DNA of 64,000 bases from Chitinimonas arctica (lineage in GTDB: Bacteria; Pseudomonadota; Gammaproteobacteria; Burkholderiales; Chitinimonadaceae): positions 4,960,001-5,024,000 of the forward strand of contig NZ_CP041730.1 of assembly GCF_007431345.1 (NCBI RefSeq), read 5' to 3'. The stretch's first letter is position 1, and every line of letters begins with the position of its first letter. Both the position numbers and the translations under genes were made by a program. The notes beneath the pieces are model-generated. The model did no database searches. It had not been told where the DNA came from and worked only from the letters and a program-made list of their open reading frames with translations. This document shows, piece after piece, positions 32,102-42,095 of this stretch.

Positions 32102-35100
32102 TTAAAACTGTATCCGCACCGCCTCCTCCCCCAGCCAGCCACGCAACTCCGTCAGCAGCTCATCCCGCAACGTCACCTGCCAGCGTTCACCCAATTGCAT
32201 CGCGCAACTGGCCCGGGCATTTCGGTACTCCACCCGCACCGGGCAATCACCGCCCGCGTAGGGTTCCAGCAGGTTCTTCAAGCGAATGGCATCGGCCGTG
32301 CCGTTGATGCCCAGCGCCAGCGCGCGGGCAAAGCGGCTGCGTGCTTCGGCCAGGTCGAGAATGCGTTCGGCGATGATGCGTAGACCGCCGGCGCCGCTAT
32401 AGCTGTCTTCGCTGACCTTGGCTTCGATCACCAGCAGGGCGTCGTCGCGCAGCTTGTTGCGGGCGGCTTCGAAGGTTTCGGCATAGACCATGACATCGCG
32501 TTTGCAACTGGCGTCGTCCAGGGTGACGAAGGCGATCTTGCCGCGTTGGCTGAGCTTGGTCCTTACCTCCAGCACGACGCCGGTGATCCACTGCGGCTCC
32601 TTGCGCGGCGTGATGCGCGCCAGGTCGGTCTTGACGAAGCCCCGTACGAACTTGGCCTGGGCGGTAAAGGGGTGGCCGGACAGAAAGAAGCCGATGGCGA
32701 GCTTCTCTTCCGTCAATTGCACGGTCTCGTTCCAGCGCGGCACGTCGGCCAACTGCATCTGGTGCTCCGGTTCCGGCTCGAAGGCATCGAACAGGCCGCC
32801 CTGGTTGGCATTGGCGGCCGCCTGTTCGGCCGCCTCCATGGCCAGGCTGACGGTGGCCAGCAGGCTGGCGCGATGGTCGCACAGCGTATCGAACGCACCG
32901 GCACGTATCAGCGCTTCGATCACACGGCGGTTGACCAGTCGTTTATCGGTGCGCATGCAGAAGTCGAACAGGTCGCGATAGGGACCGTCCTTCTCGCGCA
33001 CGGCGACGATATGGTCCACCGCCGCTTCACCGGTGCCCTTGATGGCACCCAAGGCGTAACGGATTTCCCCGCGCGATACCGGCAGGAAGCGGTAAACACT
33101 GTGGTTGACGTCGGGCGCCAGGAATACCAGCTTGTTGAGCACGCAGTCGTCGTAGAAGACCTTTAGCTGGTCGGTATTGTCCAATTCGGTGGACATCACC
33201 GCCGCCATGTACGCGGAGCAGTGATGGGCCTTGAGCCAGGCGGTATGGTAGGACAGCAGGGCGTAAGCGGCGGCGTGCGATTTGTTGAAGCCGTAGCCGG
33301 CGAACTTCTCCATATAGTCGAAGATTTCGTTGGCCTTGGCCTCGCTCAGGCCCTTGCCGCCGGCGCCCTCCACGAACATGGCCCGCTGCTGGACCATTTC
33401 GGACAGCAATTTCTTACCCATGGCCCGCCGCAGCAAGTCTGCGCCGCCCAGCGAGTAGCCGCCGCAGACCTGGGCGGCCTGCATCACCTGTTCCTGGTAC
33501 ACCATGATGCCGTAGGTGGGTGCCAGCACCGATTCCAGCAGCGGGTGCAGGTATTCGAAACGTTCGCCATGCATACGGCGGATAAAGTCCGGGATCAGGT
33601 CCATCGGACCTGGCCGGTACAGCGCCACGAAGGCGATAATTTCCTCGAACTTGCTGGGCTTGGCCTCCACCAGCATCTTCTTCATGCCGCTGGATTCAAA
33701 CTGGAACACGGCAGTGGTATTGCCGGCCGCGAACACCTTGTAGGCCAGCTTGTCGTCCAGCGGCAACTTGGCGACATCGACCTCCTCGCCGCTGACCTGC
33801 TTGATATAGCGCTGGGCCAGTTCGATGATGGTCAGGTTGCGCAGGCCCAGGAAGTCGAACTTCACCAGGCCGGCCGACTCCACGTCCTTCATATCGTATT
33901 GCGAGACCGGCGAGGCATCCTCGCCGCTGGCGATATAGAGCGGGCAGAAATCGGTCAGTTTGCCGGGTGCGATCAGTACGCCGCCGGCATGCATGCCGAC
34001 GCCCCGGGTCAGGTCCTCCAGCTTTTGTGCCAGTTCGATCAGTTCGCCGGCATCTTCCGCCGCGATCAGCTCGCCGATCTGCGGTTCCATCTCCATCGCC
34101 TTGCTCAGCGACAGCGGCTTGTTGGCCTCCAGCGGAATCAGCTTGGAGAGCCGGTCGCACAGGAAGAAGGGCAGGTCCAGCACCCGGCCCACGTCGCGTA
34201 TCACCGCCTTGGACGACATGGTGCCGAAGGTGACGATCTGGCTGACCGCCTCTTCGCCGTACTTCTTGCGCACGTAGGCAATCACCCGCCAGCGGTTTTC
34301 CTGGCAGAAGTCCACGTCGAAGTCGGGCATGGAGACCCGCTCCGGATTGAGGAAGCGCTCGAACAGCAAGGCATAGCGCAGCGGATCGAGATCGGTGATC
34401 TTGAGCGAGTAGGCCACCAGCGAGCCGGCACCCGACCCCCGGCCGGGGCCGACCGGACAGCCGTTGGCCTTACCCCAGTTGATAAAGTCCGCCACGATCA
34501 GGAAGTAGCCGGGGAAGCCCATCTGGATGATGGTGTCGCATTCGAACTTGAGGCGGGCATCGTACTCGGGCCGCCGTGCCAGGCGTTCCTGCTCGTCGGG
34601 AAACAGCTGTATCAAGCGTTCTTCCAGGCCGGTTCGTGCTTCGGCGACCAGGAAGTCGTCCAGCGTCATGCCGTCCGGGGTGGGGAACAACGGCAGGAAG
34701 TTCTTGCCCAGCTGGATGGTGACATTGCAGCGCTGGGCAATGCCCACGCTATTGGCCAGAGCTTCCGGAATATCGTGGAACAGGCTGGCCATCTCGTCCG
34801 GCGACTTGAAGTATTGCTCCTCGGTATAGAGCTTGGGGCGGCGTTTATCCGCCAGTACATAGCCTTCGGCGATGCAGGTGCGGGCCTCGTGGGCCTTGAA
34901 GTCGTCTCGGTCGAAAAACTGGATAGGGTGGGTGGCCACCACCGGCAGATCCAGGCCGGCGGCCAGATCGAGCGCGCCCTGCACGGCGATTTCGCAGCGG
35001 GGATCGCCGGTACGCTGCAGCTCCAGGTAGAAGCTGTCGGGAAACTGCTCGGCCCACCAGCCGGCCAGGTTGCTGGCGGCATCGGTATTGCCGTTGAGGA

Positions 35101-35530
35101 TGGCCTGGCCGATATCGCCCAAATGGGCGCCCGAGAGGGCGATCAGCTGGCTGTTGTCGCCATTGGCCAACCATTCGCGCTTGATCTCGGCGCGACCGCG
35201 GTATTGGTTGCGGCGGTAGGCCTCGGTGATCAGCTCGCACAGGCGGCCGTAGCCGGCACGGTTCTTGGCGATCAGCAGGGCGCGATAAGGCTTGTCGCGG
35301 TCTTCCTCGTTTTCCAGCCAGATGTCCACGCCGGCAATGGGCTTGATGCCACTGCCGCGCGCGGTCTTGTAGTGCTTGATCAGGCCGAACAGATTCATCA
35401 GGTCGCTGATGCCCAGCGCGGGCATCTGGTACTGCTTGGCACGCTGCACGGCGGCATCGATCAGCACGATGCCGTCGGTTACGGAATATTCGGTATGGAG
35501 GCGAAGATGGATAAAGGCAGGAGACGTCAT
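32102..35530 (-). CDS. dnaE: DNA polymerase III alpha subunit
   Basis: 1,142 residues from the ATG at 35530 (a GTG 21 bases upstream is possible). Domains: N-terminal PHP (FIHLRLHTEYSVTDG), polymerase palm with the catalytic MPDFDVDF (~residue 400), the fingers (VGPGRGSGAGSLVAY), helix-hairpin-helix with YGFNKSHAAAYA, an OB domain (ITGVVLEVRTKLSQRGKIAFVTL) and a C-terminal region. Replicative polymerase. Normal length for DnaE1. No neighbouring gene overlaps it. Confidence 0.98.
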   Translation of the reverse strand: MTSPAFIHLRLHTEYSVTDGIVLIDAAVQRAKQYQMPALGISDLMNLFGLIKHYKTARGSGIKPIAGVDIWLENEEDRDKPYRALLIAKNRAGYGRLCELITEAYRRNQYRGRAEIKREWLANGDNSQLIALSGAHLGDIGQAILNGNTDAASNLAGWWAEQFPDSFYLELQRTGDPRCEIAVQGALDLAAGLDLPVVATHPIQFFDRDDFKAHEARTCIAEGYVLADKRRPKLYTEEQYFKSPDEMASLFHDIPEALANSVGIAQRCNVTIQLGKNFLPLFPTPDGMTLDDFLVAEARTGLEERLIQLFPDEQERLARRPEYDARLKFECDTIIQMGFPGYFLIVADFINWGKANGCPVGPGRGSGAGSLVAYSLKITDLDPLRYALLFERFLNPERVSMPDFDVDFCQENRWRVIAYVRKKYGEEAVSQIVTFGTMSSKAVIRDVGRVLDLPFFLCDRLSKLIPLEANKPLSLSKAMEMEPQIGELIAAEDAGELIELAQKLEDLTRGVGMHAGGVLIAPGKLTDFCPLYIASGEDASPVSQYDMKDVESAGLVKFDFLGLRNLTIIELAQRYIKQVSGEEVDVAKLPLDDKLAYKVFAAGNTTAVFQFESSGMKKMLVEAKPSKFEEIIAFVALYRPGPMDLIPDFIRRMHGERFEYLHPLLESVLAPTYGIMVYQEQVMQAAQVCGGYSLGGADLLRRAMGKKLLSEMVQQRAMFVEGAGGKGLSEAKANEIFDYMEKFAGYGFNKSHAAAYALLSYHTAWLKAHHCSAYMAAVMSTELDNTDQLKVFYDDCVLNKLVFLAPDVNHSVYRFLPVSRGEIRYALGAIKGTGEAAVDHIVAVREKDGPYRDLFDFCMRTDKRLVNRRVIEALIRAGAFDTLCDHRASLLATVSLAMEAAEQAAANANQGGLFDAFEPEPEHQMQLADVPRWNETVQLTEEKLAIGFFLSGHPFTAQAKFVRGFVKTDLARITPRKEPQWITGVVLEVRTKLSQRGKIAFVTLDDASCKRDVMVYAETFEAARNKLRDDALLVIEAKVSEDSYSGAGGLRIIAERILDLAEARSRFARALALGINGTADAIRLKNLLEPYAGGDCPVRVEYRNARASCAMQLGERWQVTLRDELLTELRGWLGEEAVRIQF

Positions 35531-35622
35531 GGGGCGAATTTTACCCGTCACGGGAGGCGTGCGGGCTGGAAGGAGGAAAATTCAAGCGGAAGCGACGTGT
35601 TTCGCGGGGAGGACCGTAGTGG

Positions 35623-35898
35623 CTACGCCGTTGGCAGTCGGGCGAAGGAGGCGGCGCCGCTGGCGGTGCAGGTTTGCTCGGCGATGTCGTCCACCCGAGC
35701 AAAAGCCGGCCCTTGCCTGGCCCAGGCAAGCAAATCCTGCACCGCTTGCGCCTCGCCTTCGAGCTGCGCTTCCACCGAACCATCCCGGCGATTGCGTACC
35801 CAGCCGGCCACGCCCAGTTGCTGCGCGCGTTCCGCCATGGCGTTACGGTAGCCGACGCCTTGGACGCGGCCGCGTATCGACAGATGAAGGGCAATCAT
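35623..35898 (-). CDS. acyP: Acylphosphatase
   Basis: 91 residues with the catalytic loop GRVQGVGYRNAM (Arg near residue 18 binds phosphate) and GWVRNRRDGSVEAQLEG (Asn near residue 36 positions water). It hydrolyses acyl-phosphates in the cytoplasm. Its start overlaps the stop of the HAD phosphatase by four bases (ATGA), so the genes form an operon. Confidence 0.95.
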   Translation of the reverse strand: MIALHLSIRGRVQGVGYRNAMAERAQQLGVAGWVRNRRDGSVEAQLEGEAQAVQDLLAWARQGPAFARVDDIAEQTCTASGAASFARLPTA

Positions 35899-36572
35899 GG
35901 CTTGTCCCTGCCCAAAACCTCGCGCAACAGCGCGTGCGCGTCGTCCAGCGAGGAAAGGATGCGATGCCCGAGCGCGACCACCTCGGCCGACGGCTTGCTC
36001 AGATCGGGAATCTGGATCGGCGTCATCCCGGCGGCCAGGGCTGCGCGCACGCCCGGCTCGGAATCTTCCAGTACCAGGCAGCGAGCCGGCTCGACGCCTA
36101 GCCTTCGTGCGGCCAGCAGGTAGATGTCCGGCGCTGGCTTGGGATGCTCGACGTCACTGCCGGTGACCACGACCTGGAAATGCCGAATCAGGCCGGTTTG
36201 GCGCAGCTTCTGCTCCGCGCGCTCGCGCCGGGTCGAGGTGGCGACCGCCTTGGGCAGGCCCAGTTCGTCCAGCCAGCCGAGCAAGGGCAGGATGCCGGCC
36301 TTGAGCGGCAGGCCCTGTTCAACCCGGGCGGAATAGCGCTTGTCGGTGGCCAGGGCAATAGCGTCGATATCCAGTTCGGGAAAGCGTTGCCGCAAGATGG
36401 CGTGACAAAGCTTTTCATGCAGGCCCACCATGGACATCAGCAGGCTATCGTCGAAATGGACGCCGTGATCCAGCGAAGCCAGGCGCCAGCAGTCGAGCAC
36501 GGCGCTTTCGCTGTCTATCATCAGGCCGTCCATATCGAACAGGATGGCGGCGGGTAAGAAGTCGAGTTTCAT
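35895..36572 (-). CDS. HAD-family phosphatase (beta-phosphoglucomutase-like)
   Basis: 225 residues from the ATG at 36572. HAD motif I FDMDGLMIDSES (nucleophile DxD with Asp ~14 and ~16), motif II ATSTRRER, motif III Lys in HPKPAPDIY, motif IV VLEDSEPG. The cap is the helical type of subfamily IA. Likely dephosphorylates a sugar phosphate or similar metabolite. It overlaps the GNAT gene upstream and acyP downstream by four bases each. Confidence 0.92.
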   Translation of the reverse strand: MKLDFLPAAILFDMDGLMIDSESAVLDCWRLASLDHGVHFDDSLLMSMVGLHEKLCHAILRQRFPELDIDAIALATDKRYSARVEQGLPLKAGILPLLGWLDELGLPKAVATSTRRERAEQKLRQTGLIRHFQVVVTGSDVEHPKPAPDIYLLAARRLGVEPARCLVLEDSEPGVRAALAAGMTPIQIPDLSKPSAEVVALGHRILSSLDDAHALLREVLGRDKP

Positions 36573-37165
36573 GGGGCAAGTTGGCCGGCGCCGACCGGGC
36601 GCGCGGATTCCTGGAGGTTTGGCCAATCCTGCGCCAGCAGGCTGTAACAGTCGAGGTCGTGGAACTGGCCAGCCCAGTAGCCTTGCTGGCGGTGGCGGCC
36701 TTCCCGTTGGAAGCCAAGCCGCTCCACCAGCAACTGCGAGGCGGTATTGTCCGGATGGATCTCGGCCTGGATGCGATTCAACTGCATCTGGTCGAAACCG
36801 TAGCGCAGGATGCCGCGCAAGGCTTCGCTCATCAACCCTTGGCCCCAATGCGGGCGGCCCAGTTCATAGCCCAGCAGGCAATTGCGATAGACCTTGTTCC
36901 AGCGGAACAGGCCGCAACTGCCCAACAACTGGCCATCGCCATTGCGGACGATTGCCCAGCGGATGCCAGGCAGGGCGGCTTTGCGCGACTCGGCGAACAT
37001 TTCTATCATGCGCTGGGCCTGGGCGCGCTCGGTAATGGGATCGGCGCCGAACCAGCGCATCGCATCGGTATCGCGATGGATGGCGAAAATCGCGTCGGTA
37101 TCGGCGGGTTTCAGCTCGCGCAATACCAGCCGTGCGGTGGTCAAGGTAGGAAAAGCCGGCAGCAT
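36569..37165 (-). CDS. GNAT acetyltransferase (RimJ/RimL-like)
   Basis: 198 residues: TARLVLRELKPADTDAIFAIH at the N-terminus, GSCGLFRWN, the acetyl-CoA loop RPHWGQGLMSEALRGIL, and IHPDNTASQLLVERLGFQREG. Family members acetylate N-termini of ribosomal proteins or small molecules; substrate unknown. First gene of a three-gene operon (GNAT, HAD phosphatase, acyP), 72 bases downstream of metG, possibly co-transcribed with it. Confidence 0.9.
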   Translation of the reverse strand: MLPAFPTLTTARLVLRELKPADTDAIFAIHRDTDAMRWFGADPITERAQAQRMIEMFAESRKAALPGIRWAIVRNGDGQLLGSCGLFRWNKVYRNCLLGYELGRPHWGQGLMSEALRGILRYGFDQMQLNRIQAEIHPDNTASQLLVERLGFQREGRHRQQGYWAGQFHDLDCYSLLAQDWPNLQESARPVGAGQLAP

Positions 37166-37237
37166 CGTGGCCTTATCGATTCGCGTCCTTTCCGTCGTCA
37201 GCTGGCAACGGAAAGGACGGGCTTGGGAAAGGCCGGA

Positions 37238-39280
37238 CTAGCCGACGCGCATGCCGGGCTGGGCGCCGCTATCGGGGTTCAACAGATAGATGCCGGCCCC
37301 CTCGCCGCTGGCGGACAGGACCATGCCTTCGGACAGGCCGAACTTCATCTTGCGCGGTGCCAGGTTGGCCACCATCACGGTCAGCTTGCCGACCAGGTCT
37401 TCCGGCTTATAGGCCGACTTGATGCCGGAAAAGACATTGCGGGTCTCGCTGCCGAGATCGAGGGTCAGCTGCAACAGCTTCTCGGCGCCCGCCACATGCT
37501 GGCAATCGATGATGCGCGCCACCCGCAGATCGATCTTGCCGAAATCATCGATATTGATGGTCGGCGCAATCGCTTCGATACTGGGCTCGGTCGGGGCGGC
37601 CGGCGCCAGGCTCTGCTTGTTCGCTTCCACCAGCGCTTCCACCTGCTTGGGATCGATACGGGTCATCAGGTGCGAATAGGGCTTGATGGTGTGGTTCAGC
37701 AGCAGGCTGTCGGCATCCGACCATTGCAGGGGGCCGATATTCAGGAAGGCCTCCACATCGCCGGTCAATTTGGGCAGGACCGGCTTGAGATAGATGCTCA
37801 GCAGGCGGAACAGGTTGATCAGCAAGGAGCAGGCGGCGTGCAGCTCGCCATCGCGGCCTTCCTGCTTGGCCAGCTCCCACGGCTTGACCTGGTCGACATA
37901 CTGGTTGACCTCGTCGGTCAGCGCCATGACATCGCGTAATACGCGGCTGAACTCACGCGCTTCATAGCCTTCGGCGATACTGCCCGCGGCGGCTTGCAGC
38001 TTGCTGACCAGCGGGCTATCGGGCAACTGGGCGGCCAGCTTGCCGTCGAAGCGCTTGCTGATGAAGCCGGCGGCGCGGCTGGCGATATTGATGTACTTGC
38101 CGACCAGATCGCTATTCACGCGGGCCACGAAATCGCTCAGCGACAGGTCGGCGTCCTCGATGCCGCTCCCCAGCTTGGCCGCGTAGTAATAGCGCAGCCA
38201 TTCCGGATTCAGGCCGACATCCAGATAGCTCTTGGCGGTGATAAAGGTACCGCGCGACTTGGACATCTTCTGGCCGTCCACGGTCAGGAAGCCATTCACA
38301 TTGATGCCGGTCGGAGTGCGGTGGCCGGAGTGTTCCAGTACGGCCGGCCAGAACAGGGCATGGAAATAGAGAATGTCCTTGCCGATAAAGTGGTACAGCT
38401 CGGTATCCGAGCCGGCCCGCCAGTAATCCTCGTAGTTCTCGCCGATACGGTCGAACAGGTGTTTGGTGGCGGCGATATAACCGATCGGCGCATCCAGCCA
38501 GACGTAGAAATACTTGCCCGGTGCATCGGGAATCTCGAAGCCGAAGTAAGGCGCATCACGGCTGATATCCCAGTCCTGCAGGCCTGCTTCGAACCATTCG
38601 CCCATCTTGTTGGCGGCCTGGGCCTGCAGGCGCGGGCGTGCTTGCCCTTCCACCTGTACGCTGGCGCGCGTCCAGTCGGCCAGGAATTCGCCGCATTCCG
38701 ACAGTTTGAAGAAGTAGTGCTCCGAATCGCGCAGCTCGGGCGTGGCGCCGGAAACCGCCGAAAATGGATTCTTCAGTTCGGTCGGCGCATAGGTGGCGCC
38801 GCAAACTTCGCAATTGTCGCCGTACTGGTCCTTGGCGCTGCACTTGGGACACTCGCCCTTGACGAAGCGATCGGGCAGGAACATCTGCTTTTGCGGGTCG
38901 TAGAGCTGGCTGATGGTCTTGACCGCGATCTTGTCGGCCGTCCGCAGACGCCGATAGATGCTGCTGGCCAGTTCCTTGTTCTCGGGCGAGTTGGTGGTAT
39001 AGAACTCGTCGAAACCGATATGGAAACCGGCGAAATCGGCGACATGCTCATCATACATGCGGGCGATAAAGGCCTCGGGCGCCAGGCCGAGCTTCTCCGC
39101 ATTGATCATGATGGGCGTGCCGTGGGTGTCGTCGCCGCAGACATAGTGCACGGTATGGCCCCGCATCTTCTGGAACCGAACCCAGATATCGGCTTGTACA
39201 TAGCCGACCAGGTGGCCGAGGTGGATGGCGCCGTTGGCGTAGGGGAGGGCGTTGGTGACAAGTATCTTGCGGGCGGACAC
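37238..39280 (-). CDS. metG: Methionyl-tRNA synthetase
   Basis: 680 residues from a GTG at 39280 that has an AGGA site; the frame is open upstream but the protein family begins here (SARKILVTNALPYANG). HIGH-like motif GAIHLGH (~residues 16-22), zinc-binding CPKC/CEVC (~145-160), KMSKS motif GQKMSKSRGTF (~335), anticodon-binding domain, and a C-terminal tRNA-binding OB domain (FGKIDLRVARIIDCQHVAGA, ~570-680). It is the long dimeric MetG form. Confidence 0.97.
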   Translation of the reverse strand: MSARKILVTNALPYANGAIHLGHLVGYVQADIWVRFQKMRGHTVHYVCGDDTHGTPIMINAEKLGLAPEAFIARMYDEHVADFAGFHIGFDEFYTTNSPENKELASSIYRRLRTADKIAVKTISQLYDPQKQMFLPDRFVKGECPKCSAKDQYGDNCEVCGATYAPTELKNPFSAVSGATPELRDSEHYFFKLSECGEFLADWTRASVQVEGQARPRLQAQAANKMGEWFEAGLQDWDISRDAPYFGFEIPDAPGKYFYVWLDAPIGYIAATKHLFDRIGENYEDYWRAGSDTELYHFIGKDILYFHALFWPAVLEHSGHRTPTGINVNGFLTVDGQKMSKSRGTFITAKSYLDVGLNPEWLRYYYAAKLGSGIEDADLSLSDFVARVNSDLVGKYINIASRAAGFISKRFDGKLAAQLPDSPLVSKLQAAAGSIAEGYEAREFSRVLRDVMALTDEVNQYVDQVKPWELAKQEGRDGELHAACSLLINLFRLLSIYLKPVLPKLTGDVEAFLNIGPLQWSDADSLLLNHTIKPYSHLMTRIDPKQVEALVEANKQSLAPAAPTEPSIEAIAPTINIDDFGKIDLRVARIIDCQHVAGAEKLLQLTLDLGSETRNVFSGIKSAYKPEDLVGKLTVMVANLAPRKMKFGLSEGMVLSASGEGAGIYLLNPDSGAQPGMRVG

Positions 39281-39472
39281 GGTGGGTTCCTGTCTCGTGG
39301 AGGTTAAGCGGAGCTGCCGATTATAGCCGAAGGGCTCGCAATGGCGCGGGTCTGAAGCTGGGTTTGACGCTGAAGGCAAGGCGGAGGCGGGAAGGTTCCT
39401 CCTATAGCAAGCTTTTTCCGCGCGCACGCTTTAGAATGCTGGCCCGCCATGTAAACCTACCGGCTCCGACCT

Positions 39473-40315
39473 ATGCACGTTCAGACTGTAGACTACCGCT
39501 CCAATGACGCCCCCGGCCACTTCGTCACATCGCTGCGCGAGACCGGTTTTGCCGTCCTGGTCAATCATCCCCTGCCTACGGCGCTGATCGGCGATATCTA
39601 TCGCGATTGGCTGGACTTCTTCAACGGCGAAGCAAAGCAGGACTATCGATTCGATCCGGAGCGCCAGGACGGCTGGTTTTCCACCGCCGTGTCCGAAACC
39701 GCCAAAGGCAGCAGCATCCGCGATCTGAAAGAGTTCTACCATGTCTTTACCTGGGGGCGTATCCCCACCGAACTTCGCGACAATGCCCTGGCCTACCAGG
39801 AAGTCGCCAGCACCTTGGCGGCCGAGCTGCTGGGCTGGATCGAACAGTGCCTGCCGGCCGAAGTGACGGCGGGGCTGAGCGAGCCCCTGTCCGGCATGAT
39901 CACGGCCAGTCCCAATAACCTGCTGCGGGTGCTGCGCTACCCACCGCTGTCCGGCGACGAAGCGCCAGGCAGCTTGCGGGCCGCCGCGCATGAGGATATC
40001 AATCTGATCACGCTGCTGCCGGCCGCCAATGCGCCCGGCCTGGAAGTGCGCGACCGGCAGGGAAACTGGCATGCGGTTTCGTGCGAACCCGGTACGATGG
40101 TGGTCAATGTCGGCGATATGCTGCAGGAAGCGACCGCCGGCTGGCTGCCGTCCACCTCGCATCGCGTCACCAATCCCACCGGCGAGGACGCCCGTCAATC
40201 GCGCATCTCGCTGCCGCTTTTCCTGCACCCGCGCAGCGAGGTGGTCCTGTCCGAGCGGCATACCGCCGACAGCTATCTGAATGAGCGCCTGCGCGAGTTG
40301 GGCATCAAGAAATAA
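39473..40315 (+). CDS. 2-oxoglutarate/Fe(II)-dependent oxygenase (IPNS-like)
   Basis: 280 residues. N-terminal DIOX_N-type region (GFAVLVNHPLP) and C-terminal double-stranded beta helix with the iron ligands AHEDINLITLL (His, Asp) and STSHRV (second His), followed by SRISLPLFLHPR carrying the Arg-x-Ser that binds 2-oxoglutarate. Related to isopenicillin N synthase and ethylene-forming enzymes; the substrate cannot be deduced. It precedes mrp by 39 bases on the same strand and might be co-transcribed with it. Confidence 0.9.
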   Translation: MHVQTVDYRSNDAPGHFVTSLRETGFAVLVNHPLPTALIGDIYRDWLDFFNGEAKQDYRFDPERQDGWFSTAVSETAKGSSIRDLKEFYHVFTWGRIPTELRDNALAYQEVASTLAAELLGWIEQCLPAEVTAGLSEPLSGMITASPNNLLRVLRYPPLSGDEAPGSLRAAAHEDINLITLLPAANAPGLEVRDRQGNWHAVSCEPGTMVVNVGDMLQEATAGWLPSTSHRVTNPTGEDARQSRISLPLFLHPRSEVVLSERHTADSYLNERLRELGIKK

Positions 40316-40354
40316 TCGACGGCTGGCCAAGGCCAGGCGCCATGGAGAATCCGT

Positions 40355-41443
40355 ATGGCTACCCTGAATGAACTGAATACGGCCCTGGCCGCCTGCGTGG
40401 ACCGCGACACTGGCCGCGACTATGTCGCCATGAAGGCGGTGCGCGACTTGTCGCAGGATGGCGAGCTTGTCAGCCTTACCCTGGCCCTGCCGTATCCGGC
40501 ACAAAGCCGCCATGCCGAGATCGGCGCCCAGCTGGAGCAAGCCTTGTTGGCGCTGGAGGGGGTGAGCCGCGTCAACGTCAAGGTCGAGACGCGCATCGAA
40601 GCCCATACGGTACAGCGCGGCCTGACCCCCTTGCCTGGCGTCAAGAATGTGATTGCCATCGCCAGCGGCAAAGGCGGCGTGGGCAAATCCACCACGGCGG
40701 TCAATCTGGCGTTGGCGCTGTCGGCAGAAGGCGCCCGGGTGGGCATATTGGACGCCGATATCTACGGCCCCTCGCAGCCCTTGATGCTGGGCTTGCAAGG
40801 CCAGCGGCCGGAGTCGCCGGACGGCAAGTCCATTATTCCGCTAAGCGCGCATGGCATCCAGGCCATGTCGATCGGCTTCCTGATCGATGCCGAACAGCCC
40901 ATGGTATGGCGTGGCCCCATGGTCACCCAGGCGCTGATGCAGCTATTGAACGATAGCCGCTGGGACGACCTGGATTACCTGCTGATCGATCTGCCGCCCG
41001 GCACCGGGGATATCCAGCTGACGCTATCGCAGAAAGTGCCGCTTACCGGCGCGGTGATCGTCACCACCCCGCAGGACATCGCCCTGCTCGACGCCCGCAA
41101 GGGCCTGAAGATGTTCGAGAAGGTCGGCGTGCCGGTCACCGGCGTGGTGGAGAATATGGCCATGCACATCTGTTCCAATTGCGGCCATGCCGAAGCCATT
41201 TTCGGCGAGGGTGGCGGCGGGCGCATGGCGCAGGAATACGGGGTGGAATTGCTGGGCCAACTGCCCTTGGAGATGTCGATCCGCCTGGCGACCGATACCG
41301 GCGCGCCCTCCGTGGCAGCGGAGCCGGATGGCGCGGTGGCGGCACTTTACAAGGCTATCGCCCGCAAGGTTGCCGTCAAGATCGGCGAGAAGGCCAAGGA
41401 TTTCTCGGCTAAGCTGCCGAAAATCGTGATCCAGAATACTTAG
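40355..41443 (+). CDS. mrp: Mrp/ApbC iron-sulfur cluster carrier
   Basis: 362 residues. N-terminal MIP18/DUF59 domain (residues ~1-90), then the deviant Walker A SGKGGVGKSTTAVN (~103-116), DADIYGPSQP, LIDLPPGTGDIQLT, and CSNCGHAE, in which the Cys pair (~272 and 275) bridges the 4Fe-4S cluster. It receives and passes on Fe-S clusters. It is 11 bases upstream of dcd. Confidence 0.96.
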   Translation: MATLNELNTALAACVDRDTGRDYVAMKAVRDLSQDGELVSLTLALPYPAQSRHAEIGAQLEQALLALEGVSRVNVKVETRIEAHTVQRGLTPLPGVKNVIAIASGKGGVGKSTTAVNLALALSAEGARVGILDADIYGPSQPLMLGLQGQRPESPDGKSIIPLSAHGIQAMSIGFLIDAEQPMVWRGPMVTQALMQLLNDSRWDDLDYLLIDLPPGTGDIQLTLSQKVPLTGAVIVTTPQDIALLDARKGLKMFEKVGVPVTGVVENMAMHICSNCGHAEAIFGEGGGGRMAQEYGVELLGQLPLEMSIRLATDTGAPSVAAEPDGAVAALYKAIARKVAVKIGEKAKDFSAKLPKIVIQNT

Positions 41444-41454
41444 AAGGAAGCATC

Positions 41455-42030
41455 ATGAGCATTAAATCCGACCGCTGGATTCGGAAGATGGCCGAACAAC
41501 ACGGCATGATCGAGCCCTTCGAAGCGGGCCAGGTCAAGCATGTCAACGGTGAACGCATCGTTTCCTACGGTACGTCCAGCTACGGCTACGATATTCGCTG
41601 CGCCGATGAATTCAAGTTGTTCACCAACCTGAATTCGACCGTGGTGGACCCGAAGAATTTCGATGAAGCCAGCTTTGTCGATGTGTCCGGCAAAGGCTAC
41701 TGCATCATCCCGCCGAATAGCTTCGCGCTGGCCCGCACCGTCGAGTACTTCCGTATTCCGCGCAATGTGCTGACCATCTGCCTGGGCAAGTCCACCTATG
41801 CCCGTTGCGGCATCATCGTCAATGTCACCCCCTTCGAGCCGGAGTGGGAAGGGTATGTGACGCTGGAGTTTTCCAACACCACGCCTTTGCCGGCCAAGAT
41901 CTATGCACATGAAGGCTGTGCTCAGGTGTTGTTCCTGGAAGCCGATGCCGATGACATCTGCGAAGTGTCGTATAAGGACCGTGGCGGCAAGTATCAGGGT
42001 CAAGTCGGCGTGACCTTGCCGAAGACTTGA
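41455..42030 (+). CDS. dcd: dCTP deaminase
   Basis: 191 residues. Landmarks: SIKSDRWIRKMAEQHGMI, SYGTSSYGYDIRCADEF, CLGKSTYARCGI, VTPFEPEWEGYVTLEFSNTTPLP (active-site Glu in VTLE), and the C-terminal KYQGQVGVTLP. Converts dCTP to dUTP for thymidylate supply. Full length; ribosome site AGAAGGAAG. Confidence 0.97.
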   Translation: MSIKSDRWIRKMAEQHGMIEPFEAGQVKHVNGERIVSYGTSSYGYDIRCADEFKLFTNLNSTVVDPKNFDEASFVDVSGKGYCIIPPNSFALARTVEYFRIPRNVLTICLGKSTYARCGIIVNVTPFEPEWEGYVTLEFSNTTPLPAKIYAHEGCAQVLFLEADADDICEVSYKDRGGKYQGQVGVTLPKT

Positions 42031-42053
42031 AGGTAAAATAAACGAGAATGACT

Positions 42054-42080
42054 GAATCGATAGTCAATTGCTATCGATTC
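42054..42080. promoter_or_regulatory. Inverted repeat with an OxyR-like half-site upstream of the peroxiredoxin
   Basis: Arms GAATCGATAG (42054-42063) and CTATCGATTC (42071-42080) are perfect, around a 7-base spacer. Within it ATAG-N7-CTAT fits one half of the OxyR tetramer site (ATAG-N7-CTAT-N7-ATAG-N7-CTAT). The outer half-site is poor. It could instead serve as the dcd terminator stem, but no T-run follows directly. Confidence 0.5.
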
Positions 42081-42095
42081 GGTGCAGTTTTTAAA

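Noticed and set aside
32546..35851. Very long plus-strand ORFs opposite dnaE (up to 876 codons)
   Set aside because: They are antisense shadows of a high-GC conserved gene. Their translations show low-complexity His/Gln/Gly patterns and no family features.
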